Below are positions 1-18,233 of a stretch of DNA of 64,000 nt, piece by piece; within the stretch, counting starts at the first letter, position 1; every line of letters begins with the position of its first letter. A program made the translations under genes and the position numbers. Under the pieces are notes generated by a model. It did no database searches. It saw nothing but the letters and a program-made list of their open reading frames with translations, and was not told where the DNA came from. The stretch is from Burhinus oedicnemus. Lineage: Eukaryota > Chordata > Aves > Charadriiformes > Burhinidae. The stretch lies in NCBI GenBank assembly GCA_008921705.1, contig VFFE01007075.1:344996-408995 (forward strand), read 5' to 3'.

Positions 1-6581
<6,581 letters not shown>

Positions 6582-6720
6582 CGTAACCGGCTCCTTGGAG
6601 AAGGGACGGACCTGCTCGGAGTCCTCCATGCTGTGAGGGAAGGGCCGTCTCGTCGCTCCGCGCGGCCGCCGCTCTGCGCGGCGCCTCGGCGGGCACCGGA
6701 AGCGGGCGGTGGCGGCTGCC

Positions 6721-7062
6721 ATGGAGGCGGCGGCGGCGCCGGTGCAGCTGTGGGTGAAGACGGAGCCGTTCCTAGTGGGGGCCCTGCCCGCCCCGCCCCC
6801 TGCCCGCCTTGGCCCCCACTACCTGCGGAAGATGGCGGCCTACGCCCGGGCGCGGGCGGCCGAGGGCTGCTTCCCGCGGTTGTCGTGGCCCCGCTGGCGG
6901 CGCATCGCCTGCGGGAAGCTGCAGCTGGGCCGCGGCCTGGCCTGGCTCTACTTCGAGCTATTCCACAGCCTCGTCCGGCGGGACCCGCCGCGCCACCTTG
7001 AGTGGGCCGAGGCCGAGGCGGCCTGCGCCAGCCCCGACGAGCTGGAGCGGGAGCGGAGCAAG
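6721..7062 (+). CDS. TBCCD1: TBCCD1 coding exon 1
   Basis: It encodes residues 1-114, ending ...DELERERSK. The end at 7062 is fixed by residue-for-residue alignment with the family up to the LSVDTLQF that opens exon 2. This makes the donor AAG|GCAGGA, a GC rather than GT site. Reading on to the first GT would leave an intron of only about 50 bp and add residues absent from the family. Confidence 0.88.
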
Positions 7063-10000
7063 GCAGGAACCCCATCCCGGGCTGGGCGGCGTGGGGAGAG
7101 CCCAGCCCATCCTAACGCCTCTTTTTCTCCCCTTTTGGATAGCTGTCGGTAGACACTCTGCAGTTCCTGCTCTTCCTGTACGTCCAGCAGGTGAACAAGG
7201 TCTCTCTGCGAAGGTCTCTCATCGGGGAGGAATGGCCTAGCCTCAAGACCAGGTCTCCCAGCCTGACTGGAAAATCCGCCAGCGAGAATAAGGTATTCGT
7301 GGCTGTAGCATTCTCCTTACGTGGGCGTGTGGGAAACTGCAAAGTCCTGCCTTGACGTGGGTTGAAAAGTGGCTGGTTTGTTCCTGGGGGGTTGTAACCC
7401 TGCCTGCGGTAAAGTCTAAAGTAGAGTCAAATTGGAGATACTTAGCGAAACGGTAAATGACATTAAGTTGGTGTATTCTCTGCAGAAAAAGTTGTCCATG
7501 GGAGCTTCCTAGAATCTGACTAACTGGGAAAGTTCTCTTAGAGTCTTGGTATTTTTCCTTTTAAGGAGCAACTGCCTCTTTGCTTTTTCTGTTAGCTAAA
7601 CAGGAAGCTTTTCTTACATTAGAGGTTGCTTTCCTCTACTTTGCTGTAGACTGTTAGGATCCCAGGGTCTTCCCTAGCAAAATTACATTAAGCTGTATTT
7701 CAGAGAGAGGAGTTGATCGGCTATAGACCAATGTGAAAATGTAATGTCCCCTACAAAATATTTTGAAAGAAGAGAATTGAGCTGAGTGTATTGGGTGCAG
7801 CTTGTGGACAGCTCTGTATTTGAGAGTGAATGACAGATTGAGAGCATCGTCACGAAGACGAGCTGCAAACTTCAGCAGATTTCTGTCGTGACTATGAGAT
7901 TACAAGGTAGTAGCATGTAATTTGGGACAGGCTGAAATGATTAAAAATAGGGACTGGGCAACTTTATACTGAATGATTGAACAAACAGGAAAAGAAATCA
8001 TAGAATCATAGAATGGTTTAGGTTGGAAGGGACCTTAAAGATCATCTCGTTCCAACCCCCCTGCCATGGGCACGGATACCTCCCCCTAGACCAGGTTGCT
8101 CAAAGCCCCATCCAACCTGGCCTTGAACACCTCCAGGGATGGGGCAGCCACGGCTTCTCTGGGCAACGTGGGCCAGTGTCTCACCACCCTCACAGTAAAG
8201 AATTTCTTCCCAATATCCAATCCAAATCCACCCTCCTTCAGTTCAAAACCATCACCCCTTGTCCTGTGGCTCCACTCTGTGATCAAGAGTCCCTCCCGAG
8301 CTTTCTTGTAGCCCCTTTTAGGTACTAGAAGGGGCTCTAAGGTCTCCCCGGAGCCTTCTCTTCTCCAGGCTGAACAACCCCAACTCTCTCAGCCTGTCCT
8401 CACAGCAGAGGTGTTCCAGCCCTCGGATCATCTTGGTGGCCTCCTCTGGACTCGCTCCAACAGGTCCGTGTCCTTCTGATGTTGGGGACCCCAGAGCTGG
8501 AGGCAGCACTGCAGAGGGGTCTCACCAGAGCAGAGCAGAGGGGCAGAATCCCCTCCCTCGCCCTGCTGGTCACGCTTCTTTTGATGCAGCCCAGGGTGCG
8601 ATTGGCTTTCTGGGCTGCCAGCGCACATTGCCAGCTCATGTTGAGCTTCTCATCCACCAACACCCCCCAGTCCTCCTGAGATGAGAGGAACTGATAAGGG
8701 CTGTGAATTGGGTGGTCGTGGAGCATCCAGTGTTATTTAGAAGTCGTCGTTTTCTTTTAACAGCTGCTCAGATGTAGCCATTACATAAAACTCTGGACAG
8801 GAAGGAGGTGCGTCTTGGCTGCCACTGTATCCCTGCCAGAGGTTTTGGTCCCGACGAGACTGGGGCTGTCTCCACTGGTGTTACTTTTCTCTGTGCGATT
8901 GGGTGAGATTCCCCCAATTTCAGCGATGCCTAATGTGAACCATGCCCCCTTTTGAAATGATGTGGTGAGGCTTGTCCAGTGTGAGAGTGTCTCTGTCACA
9001 GTGCAGGGATCTCCAGCAGCTGGACAAGACACTCACAGCTGCTTGTTACACCCTTTTGGCTACAGCCCTTGTCGATGGTGAGTTCAATGTGTAATCAAAG
9101 CCGTGTATTGCTTCCTCTGCAGTTTGCTGGCCAGCAAAGGTTGTATTTATTAATGTCTGCCATAATTCTAGTCTCCTGCCTTTTTTTTTGTCTGGAGCCC
9201 TTTAGAATTTGAAGTAATGATTCTTTCAGAGGTCATTTGGTTTATTGGTCTGCTCGCCTGTGAAGAAATGACCCTCTGCTTTTTTCCCTGCCACACCTCA
9301 GAAGGCGGCACTGAATCACATCTGAAGGGTCTGGAACAGATACCGCGATTTTCCAATAGAGTGGTTGCAAGACCTTGACGGTCAGTTATTGATTTGTTTC
9401 CTACCTTCAATTACCAGCAGCAGCTGGCGGAATTTGTGTGGGAAGGATTGTAGGACAGACTGTTTCTGCTTTCTAGAACAAAATTTTTGGTACTTGGAGT
9501 TAGAATAAAATGTTTTTTTCTTTTTGAGGGGAGATTGCTTTCTGTATTTTGGAAGAGCAGAGCAGCAGAAGCAGTGATCAGGAGAGAGCACCATGTTTGA
9601 CTTCCTTTCCCTCTTTTAGAATGAGTGTAAGCGAGGATGCACTGCATAAAATTGACGGAGCTTGTGAGCTCTGTGAGAACTCACTTCCTTCTTGTGTGTT
9701 TTTCTGCCCATTAAGAACTGGAACGATCAGGACCACCGTGCCTTTGTGCAGAGCCGCCTCTCAGATATGCTGGAACTGCTTCTGGAGCCAGAACAGCTCA
9801 CTGTCTCCTCCCATTTCACCCACAGTAGCTTGGTGTCCTATGAAGCCGTCTGTGCCCTTAGCTTTCTTATTGAAGGGACTGTGAACAAATCCAGGACGGT
9901 CCATCCTCTGCACGAGCTTGCCCTCTGGCAACCCTGTCACAGGCAGAATGGCTACTCAAAGGTCTCCAGAGCATTCTCTTTCCTCAAGCTTGAGAGCTGG

Positions 10001-13000
10001 CTGCGGTCTTGCCTGATGACAAACCCTTTTGGAATGACTGCCTGCCTCAAGTCTGGGAAGAAACTCGCGTGGGCGCAGCAAGGTAGCTACAGGCTTTGTT
10101 TTTATTTTTAGAAATAATTTCCTACTCTTGGCTTCTCGTGCTGACTGGGGATCTGGCAGTGGTGTGGAGGCTTGCCTCTTTTTCTTCCTACTGTCAGTGG
10201 ATATGGGGAAAGTGACAGTTTAGAAGCGAGTTGGGGGGACTGGAGGGTGCTGTGGGACATCTGTGTGTATTTTTCTGGTACTTGGAGCAATTTTGTGAGC
10301 AAACATTAATGACTTTCTTTTTCAAAGGCCCCTCTGAGTGAGGTCAGCATCACTATCCTCGTTGTCCAAGTACAGCTGGACAGATAACGTGATATGTTTG
10401 TGGCAAAGCTGGGAACTGGTCTAGGTTTCCTTGCCTTTAATTGTATTCCTTCACCTACAAGGACATGGCAGTGGAGCCATGGCACCTTTCACCTTAGGAG
10501 AAAAACATTCAGTTTAATGTTTTGTTTCCTCTGACTGCACAATCATAAGAGTGGCAGTGCGTTAGGTAGGACACTGACGTTGCTCAAGGGTTGTACTGTA
10601 GAGGGAGCATTTCACTGTCTTAAAACATATGGTTCCTGCTTTCAACATAAAACTTACCCTATGGATCTTCCTGCCAAGCTAAGTCTTGTGTTCAGGAACA
10701 GACTTTGGGAAATGGAGATGCCTAAATCAGAGCTGTCTGTAGCTTATGGGAGGCTTTAGCTGCCCCTCAATAATCTTGAGGTGTTTTTGATCTTTCAATG
10801 TGCCCCGACTTCTGGAGCTTCTGACTGCTCTGTTCTGCTGACCTGCCCAGTAGGCATTGGTGGATGGTATGACTGGTGCGTCATTGATGGTACTGTCCTT
10901 GAAGTTTTACTATTTTCTTGCTGAGTGATGTGGACAGTGAACCATCATGTCTGTGCCTCTGTAGGAATCAGCTATAGCCTTTTTGTGCTTTTTTTTCCAT
11001 TTTAAATGTGTTGGTTAACTTTATTTTGCAGTTGAAGGAACAATCAGGAGAGCAAAGATTGCCTGCAATACTCCTGTGGTGCCTGAGGTGTTCCCCATGG
11101 TGATAATGAGCCAGGTGTACAAGCAGACACTGGCCAAGAGCTCGGACACCTTGGTGGGGGCTCACATAAGAATTCATCGCTGCAACGAGTCCTTTATTTA
11201 TCTTCTCTCTCCTCTCCGGTGAGTTTTTGTTCTCTTGAGGCACAGTTAGATGTCTTTTCAGCAAGTTTGTTCAAGCACCAAGTTCTTTTTAGATGGACTA
11301 AGCAGTGAAAGAGTCCTGGTTTTGGTCTTTCCTGCTCACTGTGTACTCACCCTCTTGTTCTATCACAGATCCGTGACCATTGAGAAGTGCCGGAATAGCA
11401 CTTTTGTCCTTGGCCCTGTGCAAGTGACTGTTCACGTCCACAGCTGTGACAACGTCAAGGTCATTGTGGTTTGTCATCGTTTGTGCCTTTCTTCCACTGC
11501 TGGCTGTACCTTTTACATTCTCACGCCTACCCAGCCTCTCATCCTCTTGGGGAACCAAGCAGTCAGCTTTGCTCCTTTCCACACCCATTATCCGATGCTT
11601 GAAGACCACATGGCTCAGGTGGGCTTGGCCACTCTGCCAAACTACTGGGACAGTCCCATGCTGGTGTGCAAGGAGAGTGGTGACACAAGTGTCTTCCGCC
11701 TCCTGCCACCCTCGGAGTTTTACACCTTTGTGATTCCTTTTGAGATGGAAGGAGACACCACGGAGACCCCAGGAGGGCTTCCTCACACATATCAGAAGGC
11801 ACTGAGTCAGCGAGAGCAGAAGGTGCAGATCTGGCAGAAAAATGTAAAGGAGGCAGGCCTGACCAAGTGAGTGCTGGATCCGAACAGGAATGTGTGAGCT
11901 GTGTTGCAGCTCAGCTCGGACATACAAACAGAAGATTCATTTGATGTGGGTCAACAAAAGTGCTTTAATAATGGGTTGGTTTGCGTGAGCCTTGTCTTGC
12001 ATGCCATTTCTAGAGTACTAGTAGTTAGCAATCTTGGGATCCTGGTCTTTGCTATTAATATAGTGAGAAGAATAATGTTCACAACTGTAACTGTGAAGGT
12101 GGTGCTTTGTGATGATTGCGTTTTCCTGGCCTGCGAAACTCAAGGAAAAGCATGCATAGATACTGCTGAGGGCTGAGGTGAGGGGTCACCCTGGCACTAA
12201 GAGTTTACAACTTACCTCACACTGAGTACTGTCTCTCTGCTGTCTCTGTTCTGCTTCCAGTGTCTCATGCTGCCTTGGGTGAGATCTGGGTGCATGCCCT
12301 GAACAACAGCTCGACTAATTATTGGCCTGCAGCTGATTGGTGGTCACTCTTAGCCCAACCTTTACATTAAGATCGAAGCTTTAAAATACTGTCCCATCTG
12401 TTGTTGAGGTGAGCTAAGAATGTGCATGTGAATCATTCCAATAGATCACTTCATGGACAGTAGCTTTTAAAGTCTTCTTTATCAGATTGCATTGAATCCT
12501 CTGCCCAACTTTTACTGTGCCAGCTAGGCCTGTCCTAGCCCATCTCATGTACTTAGCAGCAGGTCCTTACAAGTACTAAATATCAAAAATTCTTGTGCTT
12601 GAAACTGCTGCAGTGACAGAACTGAGAAGATTCAAACCTAACCTTCAAATTCATATTTCATCAGTATATTTCTCTGCTTAATAGTCCTTTTTCTCCTGTC
12701 ATTACCTTTGTGATGTTGAAAAACATATTTTGTTTTTATGTGAGTCCTAGAAATAGGACTTGCAATCATAAAATCTTTTTCTACTCTGCCTCAGTGCCAT
12801 GCAAGTAATCAGACAAAAAATTCAGTCTGCGAAGCAATAGTCAACTGCCAGCTACTGATATGCTTCTGTTTGCTTTCTCAGCACCTGTTGCGGGGTTCTG
12901 AAAAAGTTCACTTTGCCTCCTTTGTCAGCGTGCTTTCTTCTGCAGCCAGACAGATCAGGCAAGGTTACAAATCTCTGTTGACTCCAGTTTAGCTGCTTTT

Positions 13001-15407
13001 ATCTTTTTGTGAACCTTTTTGGTGCAGTAACCTGAAGGACCTGGCTTCTTTCACAAACACAGAATGGGGATAGAAACCCAGATATTCAGTTGTAAAGGCC
13101 TGAAGAGATGAGAACAAGTGTTGTTCTCTAAGCTGCGCTTGAGCTGTATAGATTTTCTTGCTGTTCTGTGCTCAGTCAACGACTTGTAATGGGCATGTAA
13201 CTGGGTGCTGATAAGCAGTGATCTCAGAGGGGTTTATCCTCTGGGGAACACAGAATATGGAAACCTCCTCTTGGGTTAAACTATCAACACTTCCCATCGT
13301 ACCAAGCTGAGGAGTTCTAGTCCATTTGCTCATTCATTGTTTTGGAGGAGCTCCCTCTGTTTCCCTTGTTTTTTCTGAAACACAGATGCCTCTGTGCTGA
13401 GTGTGGAGGAGCCTGCAGTTTGAAAGAGCTCTAGACTGGGAGAGAGAAAGGATTCTGGGGCAGGATCTTGTTACAGGTGGGAGCATGGCTGAGCAGTAGT
13501 GACCCAGTAGTGGTGGCAGAGGTGTAAAAAACCTTCAAAACTCTCAGTCCTTGAGTCTTAAAGGGCAGCAGAGAGAAAAGTTTTAACTTCAGCCCTTGTG
13601 CTAGAATCATTGGTTGTGTCTGTCAGCCTCATCTAAGGTGCTGCTTCTCCCTCCAGCCATTGTCCTCCCAGGGCTGCTGCTTCTCACCGCAGGGTTTTGG
13701 GAAGGTGTTTGCCCTGTCAAAATCTTACTGTTAAAGAAATGTGAGGTAATATGGATGATGTGTTTAGATTTAACATCCTCTACAGCAGTCACAGGAGGCA
13801 AGAGCTCTGTACTGGAGTGACTTATTTATTAAAAGGGGGAAAACTGTGCCAGGTTTAGAAGCTTGATGAAAAGAAACCGGGCAGCTGACAGTGTAAAATG
13901 TCTCTGTCTCCTGCAGGCAGGGAAACAACTAGGGAGACAATTAGGAAGCTTAAAGCAAACAGGATATCAGACTTGTAGAAAGAAAAATGCTGCCATGCTT
14001 GAACTGGGAGGTGAAAGAGACTGTTTGAAATAAGATGTCTTTCAAGAAGTTGAAGTTGTCTGAATGAGGAAGGTGGGGCAAAAAAAATGTAAATCCTGCC
14101 AGACTGAAAGTAAAAACCCTGTAAGACAGGACCAGTAAGACAGCTTGAGGAACAACTTGCAAAAGCCTAAAATCCTGTTTATTCATTTTCCGAGCATATC
14201 AGACACAAAGTCTTTCAGGGTCAGTAGCAGATCAAGGTATATAAAAAGCACTTGGAGAAGAGAAAACCATAAGGGAAGAAAGAAGTGGCTGCCTTTGTGT
14301 TCACATTCACTGGGGAGGAATTTAGGTTAGTTTCTGTCCTAGAACCCTGCTTTCTGGGTAATGTCTCAAGTGGAAGCAATAGTACGAAGAAGAGCCTTTA
14401 ACTTGAAAAAAGGGTCTGGGTACATCGAGCCCCTCTGAAACTGAGTGGCACAAAAATTAATAGCGTTGGTTTGCTGCTTTTAGGATGGGATCAGCACATA
14501 AAATTAGGAATGGGTTCAAAGAAAACCACGTAAACTCCACAGGATATTGAAAATGTTCATGTTTTATGTGAGTTCCAAAAGGAATTGCATAAGCTCATAG
14601 AAAAAAAAGCGCAGCAGGAGTTATTCAATACTCATGCCACCTTTGGCTTAAGGAATTGTGGAGCTGAGCTGATCCCAGATGGCTGGGATGCTATTCTGGA
14701 GAAATGCTGCCGTAAGCCTGCACTGCTCTTGGACATCCACCAGTGGCAGAGACAGAGAGCCTGAGCTGAGTGATATACCCTGTTATTGCTGGTCTTACAA
14801 AAAACATCCCCAAAGTTATTTACCAGTAATGGGAATTATTTGAGGAGTGTTGTTTCTATGCACATTTTTTTTCCTGATCTCCATCCTCTCGCTTTCAGAT
14901 GCTGTCAGAACAGAATTCTGTGTCTTCAGTGCTTAAACAGTGGTTACTAATCTTCTTCTCCCTTTTCAGACAGGTTTGATCTGTGCTCTAAAAGTAAAGC
15001 AGAGGGAGCGCTGTGGAGCAAGGTTGCTGTGCTAGCGGGATGGGAAGTTTGCATGACTTTTCTGACTCCACCAAGTTCTGCCTTTAGGGTTCATTATAGC
15101 AATACTCACTTGGTGAAAACCTTCTCTTCCTGGTATGGGCAGTTCATGAACCAAGCCCAGCTCTTTGCTGATACGTATGGAGGCTTGCTTTGGTAGTGAT
15201 GGTGAGGTTTAGAGGTATAGTACTATAAATAAATGTGACCTTTGCATATTTCCCTGCTGATCTTCTTTTGTTTTCAGGGATCAGAGGAAACAGTTCCAGA
15301 TGCTGGTAGAAAACAAATTCTATGAATGGCTGGTTCAGACAGGGAACCGTCAGCAGCTGGATAGCCTTGTCCCTCCTGCAGTAGGCTCCAAGCAGGCAGC
15401 AGGATAG
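6721..15407 (+). CDS. TBCCD1: TBCCD1, TBCC domain-containing protein 1 (complete, six coding exons)
   Basis: TBCCD1 is a tubulin-cofactor-C-related protein of the centrosome/basal body, needed for centrosome-nucleus positioning and Golgi organisation in human cells. Exons are 6721-7062, 7143-7292, 9716-10082, 11032-11218, 11369-11866 and 15278-15407. They sum to 1,674 nt, or 557 aa plus TAG, the human length as I recall it. The C-CAP/cofactor-C-like beta-helix domain falls at about residues 290-435, across exons 4-5 ([29 protein letters not shown] repeats). The N-terminal helical part ([13 protein letters not shown]) and C-terminal tail ([20 protein letters not shown]) are also well conserved. 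The ATG at 6721 was chosen because its context is strong (GCTGCCATGG) and upstream in-frame sequence offers only a GTG. Exon 1 is extremely GC-rich because it lies in the CpG island. Intron 1 has a GC donor. Confidence 0.96.
7143..7292 (+). CDS. TBCCD1: TBCCD1 coding exon 2
   Basis: It encodes residues 115-164 ([20 protein letters not shown], then [15 protein letters not shown]). The acceptor is TTTTGGATAG, with a CTAAC branch-like motif about 30 bp upstream. The donor is AAG|GTATTC, in phase 0. Confidence 0.95.
7293..7996 (+). other. TBCCD1 intron 2, 5' part
   Basis: This is unique-looking intronic sequence between exon 2 and the CR1 at 7997. I see no exon or RNA gene. Confidence 0.65.
7997..8685 (-). 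mobile_element. CR1 LINE, 5'-truncated, antisense in TBCCD1 intron 2
   Basis: It starts at its 3' end with ATCATAGAATCATAGAATGG, then GTTGGAAGGGACC. Reading the minus strand gives relics of the ORF2 C-terminus: [53 protein letters not shown]. Frameshifts break the frame. The left (5') limit near 8685 is approximate. Confidence 0.94.
8686..9715 (+). other. TBCCD1 intron 2, 3' part
   Basis: This is intronic sequence with no recognised repeat, ending at the CCATTAAG acceptor. Its open frames resemble no known protein. Confidence 0.6.
9716..10082 (+). CDS. TBCCD1: TBCCD1 coding exon 3
   Basis: It encodes residues 165-286 plus one base of Val287 ([20 protein letters not shown] onward to [10 protein letters not shown]). 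It includes the conserved segments [18 protein letters not shown] and [10 protein letters not shown]. The acceptor is CCATTAAG and the donor is G|GTAGCT. Confidence 0.95.
10083..11031 (+). other. TBCCD1 intron 3
   Basis: This is a GT-AG intron of 949 bp. Nothing recognisable is seen inside. Confidence 0.7.
11032..11218 (+). CDS. TBCCD1: TBCCD1 coding exon 4
   Basis: It encodes Val287 to Leu348 plus two bases of Arg349 ([51 protein letters not shown]). This is where the TBCC/C-CAP domain begins. The acceptor is TTTTGCAG and the donor is GTGAGT. Confidence 0.95.
11369..11866 (+). CDS. TBCCD1: TBCCD1 coding exon 5 (TBCC domain)
   Basis: It encodes Arg349 to Thr514 plus two bases of Lys515. It carries the beta-helix repeats ([30 protein letters not shown]) and the conserved [15 protein letters not shown] and [19 protein letters not shown] segments. 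The acceptor is TATCACAG and the donor is GTGAGT. It follows a 150-bp intron. Confidence 0.96.
11867..14519 (+). other. TBCCD1 intron 5, main part
   Basis: This is the 5' two thirds of a 3.4-kb intron. No exon, RNA gene or clear repeat was recognised. Confidence 0.6.
14520..14790 (+). mobile_element. Ancient CR1/L3-like 3' fragment in TBCCD1 intron 5
   Basis: The segment follows the layout of old amniote CR1/L3 3' tails: a GGAATTGCATAAGCTCATAG word, then GCCACCTTTGGCTTAAGGAA, GCTGGGATGCTATTCTGG and finally CACCAGTGGCAGAGACAGAG with an eroded CTGGGCTAGATGG-type end (CTGAGCTGAGTG). It is far more diverged than the other CR1 copies. The match is from memory of the family, and the borders are approximate. 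Confidence 0.6.
15278..15407 (+). CDS. TBCCD1: TBCCD1 terminal coding exon
   Basis: It encodes Lys515 to Gly557 ([20 protein letters not shown] ... VGSKQAAG) and the TAG stop at 15405-15407. The acceptor is GTTTTCAG. It lies 3.4 kb beyond exon 5. Confidence 0.95.
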
Positions 15408-16575
15408 CATCGTGTTCCTGTGCAGCAGAAGGAAGGGTGAGTAGAGGGCATGTTTCTCTTGATTCTTCTCTATCTAGAAGAATTGTCCCATGTTTGTGTG
15501 CACAGCCTAGGCAGAGGTGGAAGGCGTAGGAGGCTGTTCAGTGGACATTCTCCCAAGAGCCTTGCATTTCGTTTTAGTTCTTATTTTGCAGCCAAAACTG
15601 CTTTTCAGTTTGAACCTATTCCCTGTGTACTCAGCACCTCCCTTGCTCTCTGCAGGTGTTCTGTTTGATTTGTCAGGAACATCTGTGTGCGTCTGTAAAG
15701 GCAGATAGGCATATTGTATGTAATCTGATGTAAAACTTATTTGAACAGCTGCTCTTTCAAGGAGGCTGTGTGCATTAATGTCTGTACTTACCTGTCTCAC
15801 TTTTTGCTTAAGAGAATTGAGACTTCAAATAATTCTTACTTTGTAGTGTCTTTCTCTTCCCAAGCAGAGGTAGGTCAGGAGCTAGAGAGAAGTCCTTATT
15901 GTGTGTTTTGGCCACTGCATATTTCAAACCATTAGGAAGTTCCATTTTTTTCCTTTTCTTTAGTCTTTGAGTTGCTTTTTAAAGAACTGTTGGGAGTAAA
16001 ATTTGCTCCTCTTGTTTTGTTACAGAGTTCTGGGAACAGGCTGCGATAAACTGAAAACAGTTCTCATTAAGACTTTGCAGCCATCCTGCCTGAACACACT
16101 TGATGTGGACCTGATGTCCGGCCTTGGCGTGGATCGGACTGTCTGTCTGTCTGCTTTAGGATTTCTAATCACTGCCACCTTCCCAGGAATGCACTGTAAC
16201 TATTCTGTTGGTAACTGAGAAAGTGCATGTCACTAGAGGATGATGAAGTATGCCTTGTTGCAGATCCTTTGGTGGGGAGGCTGTCATCATGGTTAATGTC
16301 CGTGGTGTGCAAGTATCCAGCAAAGCAGCCCTTCCTGGTGCAGAGGTGGACGCAGGGCCCTGGGCATTGTATGCTTCTTTGTGGTACGAGCCAGCTGCAC
16401 TGTTTTTATAAATGTGAAAAAGAAATGTTTGATTTTTTTTTTTTTTTAATGAATGAAATTCAGTGGATTTTTTATATGAAGATGGCACTTAAGCAATGTG
16501 ATTTATGGAATTAAGTTTCTTACACGTTTGTATTGTTTTGACAAATGTCAATAAAACAGAGATCTCAGATAAGCC
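15408..16575 (+). other. TBCCD1: TBCCD1 3' UTR region, probably with one intron (15437-16025)
   Basis: Twenty-nine bases after the stop is a textbook donor (AAGG|GTGAGT at 15437). A pyrimidine-rich acceptor (TTGTTTTGTTACAG) ends at 16025. If spliced, a final non-coding exon runs from 16026 to about 16575. The junction lies closer than about 50 nt to the stop, so nonsense-mediated decay would not be expected. Splicing is inferred from the sites alone. Confidence 0.6.
16550..16555 (+). terminator. TBCCD1: TBCCD1 poly(A) signal AATAAA
   Basis: A canonical hexamer occurs in GTCAATAAAACAG about 1.1 kb after the stop. GT-rich sequence (TGTACAGTGGGTGTT) lies about 50 bp downstream. It is the best candidate 3' end before the CRYGS promoter. 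Confidence 0.75.
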
Positions 16576-18230
16576 TGGCATATGTCCTAGGGAAGGAGTT
16601 TTACCTGTACAGTGGGTGTTAGAGGGATACATCTTTGCTGCTTAATGAAATGTGAACGGGTCAGCTGAGAGCAAAGTGCTAATTTATTAACAGCCATGGA
16701 ATTGAAGGCTTTGAAGGCTTCCCTAGCACAGCATTTTAATACGCTCTTTCCAGTTTTAGTATTTCTTGTAAAGATTATCAACTTGGATGAGTACCATTCT
16801 CACCTGTCTTGGGGAGATATGCTCGTAGCTCAGCACCTAAACAAGCTGGGCAAAATAGGCAAAGGCATGGCATGGATGACTGAATGCAGCAGCTATATGT
16901 GCCTTCTGAAGAGCTATCCAACCTGAGAGTGAGAGGAAGGCAGGGGTATTTAGTGCTCTGGTGTATGCGGCTGTTGCGATACTAGAATTTTTTTCAAGGT
17001 CTCTCTTGGCTGTGGGGGAGGTAGGCGATGAAATACAAGGCGAGTTTATTATATTTGACCAACTTTTAAAGGCAGGATGTTCAAAGCGACTGCAGTGGAG
17101 CTTTGAGATGTCCTGATGAACCTACTGAGTTGCCTTTCGATAGGACTTGGATTGTGATTGGACTTCGATCTTCATAAGACAGCATTTGGATAAAAAATAT
17201 CTGTAAGTGGCCTCACAGCTTTCTAGCAGTAAGAGCTGTAACAGCAGCGCTAGGCAATTCAAGACATCTGAAATGGGAAGAGGACGAGATGTTGCTGAGC
17301 GTGTCTGTGTCAGACTGTCATATCTGACTGTTTAGCAGAGCTGTGGCAGTGTGCATGGGGTGGCATGCAGAACTGCTGTTGTAAGACTGCTTGTCCTGAC
17401 AGATTTGAAATAGGATCTGTGTGTTTTAGGCGCTGCTGTGCCAAATTTATTTCCCTTTGTTTCACTAAGCCTTTAGGCTGGTGCAGTGAATAGCTGCAAA
17501 GGTGTTTTTTCATAATGCAGTGGTGGTGGGGGGGTGTGGGTGTACATAAGCCAGCAATCCTCGCCCTTCCTGCTCAGCAGGCCAGAGTGTGGCTAAAAGA
17601 AATCCTTTTGCTCAAACCGCAGGCAGTGGTATAAGAGTTTTGAGTTAAATTTGTGACGCTGGCAAATTTTGTCAGAAATTTGGGCACCGTTCTTTACTAT
17701 TTGATGTGTGAAATCACTCACTTTGAGGGTGTGCAGCCAGGCATACTTCTTTTCTTCCATCAGGCACCATTTGGAGAAATATGGCTCAAGCTGAGGGTGT
17801 GCTATAAAAATACACAGCCCCTTTGCTGCACGTATGTTTCCGTTGGGAGCTTTTGGAGCAGAGCCTCTACGCAGGGGCTCTTCTTTGCCAGCCCGTGGTG
17901 ACTGCCCTGGGAACATGTTCACCGTTTCCTAGCTGTATCCTTCACTGCATGGAAAGATTCACTGATAAATACCAGGTCTCTTCCTTACAAACGGGGATAG
18001 GCCTTTTAGAGCTGACGAGGACGCCTTCTTGTTTAACGTGCTTGAAAGGGAGAGAGCAGCCAAGTTGCCCCCCGTCCTCCAGGACTTGGCAGGGGGCTGC
18101 GTGTTTTGAGTGTGTTTGGCAGAGTTTTGGTGTTCTGACTCAGCAAATGGTAACAAAGGGAGGATGGCGAAGCCTTCCTTTATTCCATAATCCTGTTTGC
18201 TTTTCTGGAAACCGTCTATAGCCTCAGAAT
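16576..18230. other. TBCCD1-CRYGS intergenic spacer
   Basis: This is 1.65 kb between the TBCCD1 poly(A) site and the CRYGS promoter. I see no gene. A short G/T-rich stretch occurs near 17519-17545. Confidence 0.65.
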
Positions 18231-18233
18231 CAC

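Noticed and set aside
11298..11927. 209-codon minus-strand frame over TBCCD1 exon 5
   Set aside because: It is the reverse-strand shadow of a well-conserved coding exon.
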